Shown here piece after piece: positions 8,102 to 15,274 of a DNA stretch of 37,372 nucleotides. Source of the DNA: Salinibacillus kushneri (GTDB taxonomy: Bacteria; Bacillota; Bacilli; Bacillales; Alkalibacillaceae); NCBI RefSeq assembly GCF_900111405.1, contig NZ_FOHJ01000018.1, forward strand, positions 1-37,372. Reading direction: 5' to 3'. The notes below the pieces were generated by a model, which worked only from the letters and a program-made list of their open reading frames with translations, did not search any database and had not been told where the DNA came from. Position 1 is the stretch's first letter. Every line of letters begins with the position of its first letter. A program made the translations under genes and the position numbers.

Positions 8102-10258
8102 ATGGGAGAAAAAATTTTCGCATTTGATATTGGGACACGGTCCGTTGTAGGAATCATTTTAGCAAAACAAAATGATGATTTTGAAGTGATTGACCTTGTA
8201 ACAGAAGAACATCAAAAAAGATCCATGTTAGACGGACAAATCCATGATATTGTTGCCGTATCTGACGTCATTAAACGAGTAAAAGAAAGATTAGAGCAAA
8301 AACACGGAAGAATTTCAAAAGTTTGTGTGGCCGCTGCAGGAAGAGCTTTAAAAACCCAGCAAACTGAGGTATCAACAGATATACGACAGCATCCGATTAT
8401 GAGTGAAGATGATGTATTCCGTCTCGAATTAAGCGCCGTACAAGAGGCTCAATTTGAATTAGCCAGACAAGAACAGGCAGAAAAAACTACCCATTATTAT
8501 TGTGTCGGATACTCTGTTCTTCATTATCAATTAGATGATGATGAGATAGGCTCGCTAGTTGATCAGCAGGGAACAACGGCCAAAGTCAAAATTATTGCGA
8601 CCTTTCTCCCAAAGGTTGTAGTGGAGTCTTTAATTTCTGCTCTCCAACGTGCTGATTTAGAAATGGATGCACTAACACTTGAGCCTATTGCTGCCATAAA
8701 TGTTCTCATTCCACCATCTATGAGACGATTAAATGTTGCTCTAGTTGATGTTGGAGCTGGTACGAGTGATATTGCCATTACCAATCACGGCACTGTCACC
8801 GCCTATGGTATGGTTCCAATTGCCGGAGATGAAATAACAGATTCGATTAGCCAGGCATACTTGCTTGACTTTCCAAAGGCAGAGGATGTAAAACGCGATA
8901 TCACTAAATATAAAAAAGCAGCTGTGGAGGATATTTTAGGGTTTGATGCTGAAATCCACTATGAGGAGCTTGTCCATGAAATATCAGGTTCCATCGATTA
9001 TCTGGCCCAATCAATCTGTGAAGAAATTTTCACCCTTAATCAAAAGGCCCCCCAGGCTGTTATGCTCGTAGGGGGAGGAAGTTTAACACCTGAACTTACA
9101 AATCGAATCGCTCATTATCTTAAGCTGCCGGCAAATCGGGTAGCTATAAGAGGAACAGAAGCCATTCAAAATTTAAAAATGGGTCAAGATTTCCCTGTAG
9201 GTCCTGCCTTTGTCACACCAGTCGGGATAGCCATAGCAGCTAAACAAGCTCCGATTCAGTATATAAGTGTTACAGTTAATGGACGTCCGATTCGTTTATT
9301 TGATCTAAAAGAGCTCACCATTGGAGATTGTCTGTTAGCTGCCGGAATTAAGATAAGCAAACTGTATGGAAAACCCGGTATGGCTATTATGGTTACCATT
9401 AACGGACGTTCGTTGTCAATTCCTGGAACTCTGGGCAAGCCACCTTTGATAAGGCTTAATGGAGAATACGCTACGCTCAATACTCCCATCCAGCATGGTG
9501 ATGAGCTAATCGTCCAGGCAGGAGAAGAGGGAAAATCACCAGATGTGACGGTAAAGGATGTCGTGGAAGGGCACGAGGCAAAAACCATTTATTTTCAAGA
9601 ACATCCCTATACGATGAAGGCTGAAGTTACATTAAATGACAAATTAGTTGATCAATACGATAAAATTCGTGATGGTGATCGTATTGATATTCATACAGTT
9701 AAAACCATAGAAGAGTTTTTAAAGAGGATTAATGAGGGAGGATATTTACAAAAGCTGAAACCCTTTACTGTACAAATCAATGGTCAATTATACACAACAC
9801 AGCAGCAGGTTTGTACCTTATACATGAATAATCAGAGCGCAACTCTAGATTCTTATCTCCATCATCGTGATCAACTGACAATTGAGTTAAAGGAAGAAAT
9901 GAACTTAGAAGAATTTTTGGAACATGCTGGATTAACATTGTATGAGCAAATGCCTGTTACATTTGATTCAAAAGAAATTCAATTACAAAAGCCTAAGCGA
10001 CTATTTTATAAGAATGGGAAGAAGCTTACAGAAAATAGCCTGATATCCTATGGAGATCGTCTAACGATGAAAGAATATGATTCAGAACCATTTATATTTC
10101 AGGATATTTTTCGCTATATAGACATTGATATTTCCTCTGCTAAAGGAAAACAATTTAAACTTTATAAAAATCAACAGGAGGCAACATTCATCGATCCATT
10201 ATCCCCTCATGATTGTGTGGAAATTCGGTGGATACAAATCCAGTCTGATAGAGCTTAG
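8102..10258 (+). CDS. FtsA/PilM-like actin-fold ATPase with C-terminal beta-grasp-like repeats
   Basis: A 718-residue protein. Residues 1-385 have the actin/FtsA/PilM fold. The phosphate-1 loop is FAFDIGTRSVVGI (6-18), phosphate-2 is VALVDVGAGTSDIAI (212-226) and the adenosine motif is AVMLVGGGSLTPEL (319-332). Residues about 390-665 hold four degenerate units of the form (I/L)NG or ND ... (G/R)D-x-(I/L)-x-(I/V), for example RLNGEYATLNTPIQHGDELI (451-470), VTLNDK...RDGDRIDI (509-530), VQINGQ...HHRDQLTI (567-595) and YKNGKK...SYGDRLTM (636-656). They resemble ThiS/SLBB-type beta-grasp modules. No membrane helix or signal is seen. Homologues are often labelled FtsA or PilM, but no pilus genes are nearby and the true FtsA is shorter. 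The function is unknown; a role in envelope or division is only a guess. Confidence 0.75.
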   Translation: MGEKIFAFDIGTRSVVGIILAKQNDDFEVIDLVTEEHQKRSMLDGQIHDIVAVSDVIKRVKERLEQKHGRISKVCVAAAGRALKTQQTEVSTDIRQHPIMSEDDVFRLELSAVQEAQFELARQEQAEKTTHYYCVGYSVLHYQLDDDEIGSLVDQQGTTAKVKIIATFLPKVVVESLISALQRADLEMDALTLEPIAAINVLIPPSMRRLNVALVDVGAGTSDIAITNHGTVTAYGMVPIAGDEITDSISQAYLLDFPKAEDVKRDITKYKKAAVEDILGFDAEIHYEELVHEISGSIDYLAQSICEEIFTLNQKAPQAVMLVGGGSLTPELTNRIAHYLKLPANRVAIRGTEAIQNLKMGQDFPVGPAFVTPVGIAIAAKQAPIQYISVTVNGRPIRLFDLKELTIGDCLLAAGIKISKLYGKPGMAIMVTINGRSLSIPGTLGKPPLIRLNGEYATLNTPIQHGDELIVQAGEEGKSPDVTVKDVVEGHEAKTIYFQEHPYTMKAEVTLNDKLVDQYDKIRDGDRIDIHTVKTIEEFLKRINEGGYLQKLKPFTVQINGQLYTTQQQVCTLYMNNQSATLDSYLHHRDQLTIELKEEMNLEEFLEHAGLTLYEQMPVTFDSKEIQLQKPKRLFYKNGKKLTENSLISYGDRLTMKEYDSEPFIFQDIFRYIDIDISSAKGKQFKLYKNQQEATFIDPLSPHDCVEIRWIQIQSDRA

Positions 10259-10371
10259 ATAAAGGAAGAACAACCTTAAAGAGGGAAGCATGTAATTACT
10301 ATACGCCGGAATTATACTCACAAAAAATTTCAGCATCTTAACTATATTAATAGTCAGTCAAACGTTCTAAC

Positions 10372-10401
10372 TTGACATCCTGTCCCCCAACGATTTATAG
10401 T
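10372..10401 (+). promoter_or_regulatory. Sigma-A promoter for the IDEAL-domain gene
   Basis: Consensus -35 TTGACA (10372-10377), 18-bp spacer and -10 TATAGT (10396-10401), about 90 bases upstream of the start at 10493. No terminator is visible between the PilM-like gene and this promoter. Confidence 0.65.
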
Positions 10402-10492
10402 GACATATATTTATGAATCCTTTAGGGAATTGTCATCAATCATATCATGATAGGAGCCTAATAGATTTACAGTTATAGGTGGTGAACACTTT

Positions 10493-10879
10493 ATGGAAAT
10501 AAATGGTAATGTTAATGTTAAAATAGGTGATTGGGTCAAAGGAAGAACCCGTAATGGAGAGCTTATACATGGTTATGTCGAAAATATTCAATCAGATAAT
10601 GCAAAAGTAGAAGTTAGAATAGTTATTAGTGATAACGAAGAAATCATAGGGAAGGGTGTTCGTTTAGCAAGAAAACAGATTGAGAAACTTGAACAAAACA
10701 TTCCAACCTCAGAAACGCAGCTTAAAAGCTTAATTGATTTAGCCTTGCAAACAAGTGATCAGGAGTGGTTCGTGGACTTAACAGAAAAGTTGAATAAAAC
10801 TAAAAACAACAGCACCACTCAAAACAATATGGGAAAACAGCCTAATCAAAATACGAATTACTATGGTATTAGAGAGTAA
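10493..10879 (+). CDS. Small IDEAL-domain protein
   Basis: A 128-residue soluble protein. Residues 1-65 are beta-rich (VKIGDWVKGRTRNGELIHGY, then VRLARKQIEKL) and look like a small SH3-like barrel. Residues about 75-100 (LKSLIDLALQTSDQEWFVDL) match the IDEAL domain, a short helical motif named for its consensus and found in several Bacillus proteins of unknown function as well as in ComK. The C-terminal 25 residues are rich in N, Q and T and probably disordered. The start has AGGTGGTG at good spacing, and the gene has its own promoter and terminator. It is not cotranscribed with ytxGHJ, which is on the other strand. No function can be assigned; a role in protein-protein contact is the usual suggestion for IDEAL. 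Confidence 0.7.
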   Translation: MEINGNVNVKIGDWVKGRTRNGELIHGYVENIQSDNAKVEVRIVISDNEEIIGKGVRLARKQIEKLEQNIPTSETQLKSLIDLALQTSDQEWFVDLTEKLNKTKNNSTTQNNMGKQPNQNTNYYGIRE

Positions 10880-10924
10880 TAATAAGCAGACTCGGGTTCG
10901 TGTGCATTATTCCTTACCCGTAAA

Positions 10925-10970
10925 AATAATTAAGCAGGAAGGGTTAAATAACCCTTCCTGCTTAATTATT
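10925..10970. terminator. Bidirectional terminator between IDEAL gene and ytxJ
   Basis: A perfect 21-bp stem (10925-10945 with 10950-10970; core GCAGGAAGGGTT) closes a four-base AAAT loop. Flanks are AT-rich on both sides. It serves the two convergent transcripts. Confidence 0.85.
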
Positions 10971-10971
10971 T

Positions 10972-11328
10972 CTAATCCTTAGTAACATTAAGCTCTATTT
11001 TCTTTTCATATTTTTGATCAATTTTCTGTAAGATATCTACTGTAATATCCCAATGAGAAGCATCCCAGACTATATGATTCTGGTTAAAAAATAGAGCTTG
11101 AGGGGATTCATGCTTGATGCCATAAGTAGCTGCGATTTCATTGGATAAAGGCCTTGCCTCTTGCACATGTAAAATATAAAGTGGGGTATCCGTCTTTCCG
11201 GCAAATGATTCATACTGCTGCTTAGCCTCCGCACTTATAGGGCAGGTTAAACTATGCTTTAACAGGAAAAAGCATTCCTGTTGCTCTACTACACGTTTTA
11301 AATCCTCACTGTTCTCCAGAATTTGCAT
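10972..11328 (-). CDS. ytxJ: YtxJ / BrxC, bacilliredoxin-family protein
   Basis: Thioredoxin-fold protein of 118 residues of the bacillithiol redox system; the B. subtilis homologue was renamed BrxC. The active-site motif is TCPIS with the single redox cysteine C29 (FLLKHSLTCPISAEA), followed by the family blocks YILHVQEARPLSNEIA and GIKHESPQALF. ATG 11328 is chosen because GGAGGAGG lies eight bases upstream; an in-frame upstream ATG (11373) would add 15 residues without an SD. It is the last gene of ytxGHJ, 87 bases after ytxH, and ends at a strong terminator. Expected location is the cytoplasm. Confidence 0.88.
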   Translation of the reverse strand: MQILENSEDLKRVVEQQECFFLLKHSLTCPISAEAKQQYESFAGKTDTPLYILHVQEARPLSNEIAATYGIKHESPQALFFNQNHIVWDASHWDITVDILQKIDQKYEKKIELNVTKD

Positions 11329-11415
11329 ACAGCTGGCCTCCTCCGTTACATTAAATGTAGTCTTTCTGTTCAATTAACTATATATATGCTTACTGCGGAT
11401 TGGTAAGAACATTGC

Positions 11416-11832
11416 TTACTCCTTAGTTACATCCTCTTCAATAGCATCTGCTGCTTCTTCAATCGTATCCGCAAGTTCTTCATCTTTATTTCCCTCGCCT
11501 CTGAATTCAGCTACTTTACTTTGTAATTGATTCTTAGTGTCTTTAACACGGTCTGAAAGGTCTTTTGTTTTGTCTGTAAAAGTGGAAGATAATTCACCTG
11601 ATTTTTCCTGTGCTAATTGACGCCACTCTGAGCCTTTTTCATAGGCAACATCCTTCCACTCTCCAGCACGTTCCCGAACAAGGTTAGCACCTTCATTCAG
11701 GTCCTGACGCAATTCCTTTCCTGGCTTTGGTGCATATAATAAAGCTACTGATGCACCAACAATTCCGCCTATCAACGTTCCTAATAAAAAGTCTTTACTG
11801 TTAATATTCTGGTTTTCCTCTTGATTACTCAT
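11416..11832 (-). CDS. ytxH: YtxH-family general stress protein
   Basis: A 138-residue protein with the YtxH-family N-terminus: a glycine/alanine-rich membrane-inserting helix (FLLGTLIGGIVGASVALLYA, about 15-34), then PKPGKELRQDL. A long charged amphipathic or coiled-coil region follows (about 40-115), with an acidic tail (ADTIEEAADAIEEDVTKE). Members are linked to desiccation and general stress; no enzyme activity is known. An SD (AAGGAGG) lies upstream of the ATG. It lies between ytxG (32 bases upstream) and ytxJ. Confidence 0.9.
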   Translation of the reverse strand: MSNQEENQNINSKDFLLGTLIGGIVGASVALLYAPKPGKELRQDLNEGANLVRERAGEWKDVAYEKGSEWRQLAQEKSGELSSTFTDKTKDLSDRVKDTKNQLQSKVAEFRGEGNKDEELADTIEEAADAIEEDVTKE

Positions 11833-11864
11833 AAAAACTTCCTCCTTAATTGTTTAAAATATCA

Positions 11865-12269
11865 TTACTTTTTATATCTTTTCCATAAGTCTAAAATGGC
11901 TTGTCCCCATTTTACAGTCTGTGCAGCCGTTTCCTTATTTTCCTCTGATTCCTTTACAATTTCATTAGATATTTTCTGCAATGATCCATTAAATTGCTTA
12001 ACTGAATCACCGACACCTTGAATGCCTTCGACTAGGTTATTAAGCTTTTGGGATTTTTCCTGCATGTCTTCAGCTAGTTGGTTTGTTTTGTTTAATAATG
12101 CTGTTGTTTCTGTTGTGATACCTTGCATTTGTTGTTCCAGACTTTCAAGAGTGTTCGCTACATTGTGCATTGTTCTTCTTGTCTCTTTTAACGTGCCAGC
12201 AAGATAAATGACCAATACAGCAAAAGCAACAGCTGCTATGAGTGCCGCAATATAAAGTAGGATTTCCAT
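11865..12269 (-). CDS. ytxG: YtxG, DUF948 membrane-anchored protein
   Basis: First gene of ytxGHJ. The 134-residue product has one N-terminal membrane helix (about 4-26, LLYIAALIAAVAFAVLVIYL) and a long heptad-rich alpha-helical region (about 28-115), as in DUF948 proteins. The function is unknown; the operon is part of the sigma-B general stress regulon in B. subtilis. AAGGAG lies about 13 bases before the ATG, longer than usual. A sigma-B-type promoter is found about 85 bases upstream. Confidence 0.9.
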   Translation of the reverse strand: MEILLYIAALIAAVAFAVLVIYLAGTLKETRRTMHNVANTLESLEQQMQGITTETTALLNKTNQLAEDMQEKSQKLNNLVEGIQGVGDSVKQFNGSLQKISNEIVKESEENKETAAQTVKWGQAILDLWKRYKK

Positions 12270-12354
12270 TATTCCCGCACAGCTCCTTGTTATGTTTTTT
12301 AATAAATATTGGTAAAAGTTCCTGCATTCACCAATATTACCTTACTTATAATCT

Positions 12355-12380
12355 ATACCTCATTTAAGGTTTCGTCAAAC
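12355..12380 (-). promoter_or_regulatory. Sigma-B promoter of ytxGHJ
   Basis: On the minus strand GTTTGA (12380-12375), a 14-bp spacer and AGGTAT (12360-12355) match the sigma-B pattern GTTTAA-N12-15-GGGTAT at ten of twelve positions. Between it and ytxG is a hairpin (arms AATATTGGT 12305-12313 and ACCAATATT 12330-12338), which would lie in the leader. Confidence 0.7.
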
Positions 12381-12455
12381 GTTAACAAAATTCCTCCCTA
12401 CCATTATGTACATTTTATTAAAGATTATGACATAGGTCTGCATAAATCATCAGAT

Positions 12456-12491
12456 TAAAAAAGCTGCTCTTCGATTCGTGAAGAGCAGCTT
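12456..12491 (-). terminator. Terminator downstream of murC
   Basis: Stem AAGCTGCTCTTC (12461-12472) with GAAGAGCAGCTT (12480-12491), seven-base loop, followed on the minus strand by a T-run (12460-12456). Confidence 0.88.
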
Positions 12492-12502
12492 CGCATTCTA
12501 TG

Positions 12503-13795
12503 CTATAATTTTTCATATTCTTTCTGATATTTTTGAACATCTCCAGCACCCATAAAGATTAATACGCTATTTTCATGACCTGCTAATACATTCGTATTTT
12601 CAAGATTTAAAATGGAGGAATCTTCAATTTTCTTCTGTAAATCTTCTATACTTAAGTTTCCTGATTTTTCTCGTGCCGAACCAAATATATCACAAAGATA
12701 TACGTAATCAGCAAGCTCTAGAGAATTTGCAAATTCCTGCAAAAATGTTTTGGTTCTCGTAAAGGTATGAGGCTGAAAAATAGCAATAATCTGTTTATCT
12801 TGATATTTTTTTCGAGCTGAATCAATGGTTGCTTCAATCTCTTTTGGATGATGGGCGTAATCATCAATTAGAATTTGATTCTTTTTCCATTCTTTTTCAG
12901 TAAATCGGCGCTTAACACCTTTAAAAGTCTTTAATGCTTTAATATTTTCAGAAGGAATATCCTCATAATGACATAGTGCGATAACAGCCAATGCATTTAA
13001 CACATTATGGGTTCCGTAAGATGGTATTTCAAACGTATCATAAAACGTATTTCGGACAAACACATCGAATTTTGTGCCATTTTTTGTTTCTTCAACACTC
13101 TTCGCCTGAAAATCATTGCCATCAGATAACCCGTAATAAACTACAGGTACTTTTGGCTGAATATGCTGGAGCTCCTCGTCGTCTCCACAGGCTATAATTC
13201 CCTTTTTAACCTTCATTGCCATTTCCTGAAAGGCATCAAACACGTCGTCAATACTGGTAAAATAATCAGGATGATCAAAATCAATATTCGTCATAATCGC
13301 ATAATCTGGTTCATAAGACAGAAAGTGTCTCCTATACTCACAAGCTTCAAAAGCGAAGTATTTGCTATCTTCATGTCCTAACCCTGAACCATCTCCAATT
13401 AAATAAGAGGTAGGTTCAGCGTGCTGTAACACATGCGCAAGTAAGCCTGTTGTTGATGTTTTGCCATGAGATCCTGTTACAGCAATACTGACATAATTCT
13501 TTAACCATTCTCCTAAAAAGTCATGATACCGATAAAAAGGTAAATCTAATTCTTTTGCCTTTTGTATTTCTTCATGATCATCCGAAAAGGCATTTCCGGC
13601 GATTATAGTTAGTCCTTCATGAATATTTTTTTCGGAAAACGTCATTATGTTAATACTACGTTTTTCCAGTGCTTCTTGGGTAAAAAAACGTTTCTCGACA
13701 TCTGATCCCTGTACCTTTTCTCCTGCATCATGAAGAATCTGTGCCAGGGCACTCATTCCTGTTCCCTTTATACCGATGAAGTGGTACATTGTCAT
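12503..13795 (-). CDS. murC: UDP-N-acetylmuramate-L-alanine ligase MurC
   Basis: Cytoplasmic Mur ligase that adds the first peptide residue, L-alanine, to UDP-MurNAc using ATP. The 430-residue product has the N-terminal nucleotide-binding loop GIKGTGMS (8-15), the ATP-binding P-loop GSHGKTST (108-115), the magnesium/ligase block DFDHPDYF and the C-terminal [10 protein letters not shown] motif diagnostic for MurC. ATG 13795 (MTMYHF) is selected because TGGAGGT lies seven bases upstream; a frame extension to 13810 lacks support. As in B. subtilis it lies upstream of ytxGHJ, but here a terminator and a sigma-B promoter separate the two. Confidence 0.97.
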   Translation of the reverse strand: MTMYHFIGIKGTGMSALAQILHDAGEKVQGSDVEKRFFTQEALEKRSINIMTFSEKNIHEGLTIIAGNAFSDDHEEIQKAKELDLPFYRYHDFLGEWLKNYVSIAVTGSHGKTSTTGLLAHVLQHAEPTSYLIGDGSGLGHEDSKYFAFEACEYRRHFLSYEPDYAIMTNIDFDHPDYFTSIDDVFDAFQEMAMKVKKGIIACGDDEELQHIQPKVPVVYYGLSDGNDFQAKSVEETKNGTKFDVFVRNTFYDTFEIPSYGTHNVLNALAVIALCHYEDIPSENIKALKTFKGVKRRFTEKEWKKNQILIDDYAHHPKEIEATIDSARKKYQDKQIIAIFQPHTFTRTKTFLQEFANSLELADYVYLCDIFGSAREKSGNLSIEDLQKKIEDSSILNLENTNVLAGHENSVLIFMGAGDVQKYQKEYEKL

Positions 13796-13827
13796 AAATT
13801 GAACCTCCACATACTTCGTTCTAATGT

Positions 13828-13857
13828 ACTATATGTATCTGCCTAGTCCGTTGCCAA
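13828..13857 (-). promoter_or_regulatory. Candidate sigma-A promoter of murC
   Basis: On the minus strand TTGGCA (13857-13852), an 18-bp spacer and TATAGT (13833-13828), giving a leader of about 27 bases to the murC ATG. Confidence 0.55.
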
Positions 13858-14008
13858 TCATTCTATTTATTTCATAACAACTTAATCAGTCATACTTCTT
13901 TTCACAAATATACATAATCTCCTATAAAAGTATAACAAATTCCTTTCTAAGAGTGAATCTAAGATTTATTGTTGTAAAATAATCGCTATATTCTATAAAA
14001 CAGTCTAA

Positions 14009-14042
14009 AACAAAAACCCTCATCTTCTTCCTTAGACAAGGG
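14009..14042 (-). terminator. Terminator downstream of pncB
   Basis: On the minus strand CCCTTGTC (14042-14035) pairs with GATGAGGG (14024-14017) using two G-U pairs, followed by TTTTTGTTTT. Confidence 0.6.
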
Positions 14043-14054
14043 CTATATAAAAAT

Positions 14055-15173
14055 TTATGATTCCTCTTGGGGAATATATTCAACTTTTTCCAAACGTGGA
14101 TTGTGTTGAATCCTGCGGCCCTCTTTCGCTTCTTGCTCTCCATTTAACATGACATTATCTCCTGTAAAACCTAATTTCATTTTTAATAAGCTCCGGCCGA
14201 CTCCATACACATCAACAGGAACATTTGCCTCTTCAAACTTTCGAATTTTTTCTTCTGTAAATCCACCTGATGCCATAATTTTTACGTGGGTAAATCCTTC
14301 ATCATCTAAGGCTCTTCTTAATGCAAATATTAACTCAGGATTTACGCCTCGTGGATCAAATGTCCCCATAACATCTGAATTACGAAAGAAGTATTGGTCG
14401 ACCATATTCCCTGATGTATCAACCCGGACACCCTTAAGTTCTTCGCCAAATTCTCTGGCTACTTTTAAGGCATCAGTAATGACATCATTGTTATAGTCTA
14501 CTAAAGCCATTAGATCATCATCAGGGAATGTTTTTTGATAAGCATATGTAGCTTTTACAATATCCCCTTTAAATAATTGAAGGAGAGCATGAGGCATAGT
14601 GCCCATTCCTTCTTTTCCCCACCATTCGTTCATCGCATGAGTAGCCTGTGCTGTGGAGCCACCAATATAGGCTGCGTAGCCATCTCCAGCTTGTTGTGTA
14701 TAATGGTCATCACGGTCTCCCATAAAAATGACCGGTTTCTGTTTACCCGAGGTTCTTGCAGCCTTTACAACATTATAAACGTTCGTAGCAACTGAAGATC
14801 TTCTGGCCAGAATCCCATCAATAATTCCTTCAAGATAACCGAAGTTTTGATATGGACCTGAAATTGTTAAAATAGTCTCAAACGGACTAATTTTATCTCC
14901 ATCCTTCAAAGAATAGATTTCAAGCTCTTCAGGATTGTCGGCAAACGTGTGGATAAGTGCTATGGCTTCATCTGTTCCACAGAGAACAGCATGCTGTTTT
15001 TGGAAAAACTGCATCGTAACCCAATTATCGGGCATTTCATTTTTGACAATATCTCTTGTCTTTAAAAAGTATACGGCTGAAAACCAGCCTTCACCTACAC
15101 GTTCATCAAATTTAAAGGTTTTATTCGTCAATCTTTTGATTTCACCATTTAACTTAAGTGTTATTTCCTTCAT
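14055..15173 (-). CDS. pncB: Nicotinate phosphoribosyltransferase, short form
   Basis: Salvage enzyme that makes nicotinate mononucleotide from nicotinate and PRPP for NAD synthesis. The 372-residue product belongs to the shorter class of NAPRTases (the B. subtilis YueK-type enzyme is near 490 residues). Visible blocks are LARRSSVATN, GDRDDHYTQQAGDGYA, GGSTAQATHAMNEWWG, GVRVDTSGNM and the phosphate-binding segment IMASGGFTEEKI with DVYGVGRSL. The substrate call (nicotinate rather than nicotinamide or quinolinate) follows the family. AGAGGGATTT precedes the ATG. It appears monocistronic, with a terminator before murC. Its position here departs from the B. subtilis order. Confidence 0.88.
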   Translation of the reverse strand: MKEITLKLNGEIKRLTNKTFKFDERVGEGWFSAVYFLKTRDIVKNEMPDNWVTMQFFQKQHAVLCGTDEAIALIHTFADNPEELEIYSLKDGDKISPFETILTISGPYQNFGYLEGIIDGILARRSSVATNVYNVVKAARTSGKQKPVIFMGDRDDHYTQQAGDGYAAYIGGSTAQATHAMNEWWGKEGMGTMPHALLQLFKGDIVKATYAYQKTFPDDDLMALVDYNNDVITDALKVAREFGEELKGVRVDTSGNMVDQYFFRNSDVMGTFDPRGVNPELIFALRRALDDEGFTHVKIMASGGFTEEKIRKFEEANVPVDVYGVGRSLLKMKLGFTGDNVMLNGEQEAKEGRRIQHNPRLEKVEYIPQEES

Positions 15174-15274
15174 TTCAAATCCCTCTTTATCGTGATATCT
15201 GTATTACACTCAAACGATTGAATCATCTTACATATTGTACCACAAACGGACAAAAGGAATAAGCCTTGTTCACG

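Noticed and set aside
13922-14143. Open frame between pncB and murC
   Set aside because: It overlaps the 3' end of pncB in another frame and spans the pncB terminator.
15174-15274. Riboswitch or leader upstream of pncB
   Set aside because: The leader is short and shows no conserved fold that I recognise, such as an NAD- or Nia-type element.
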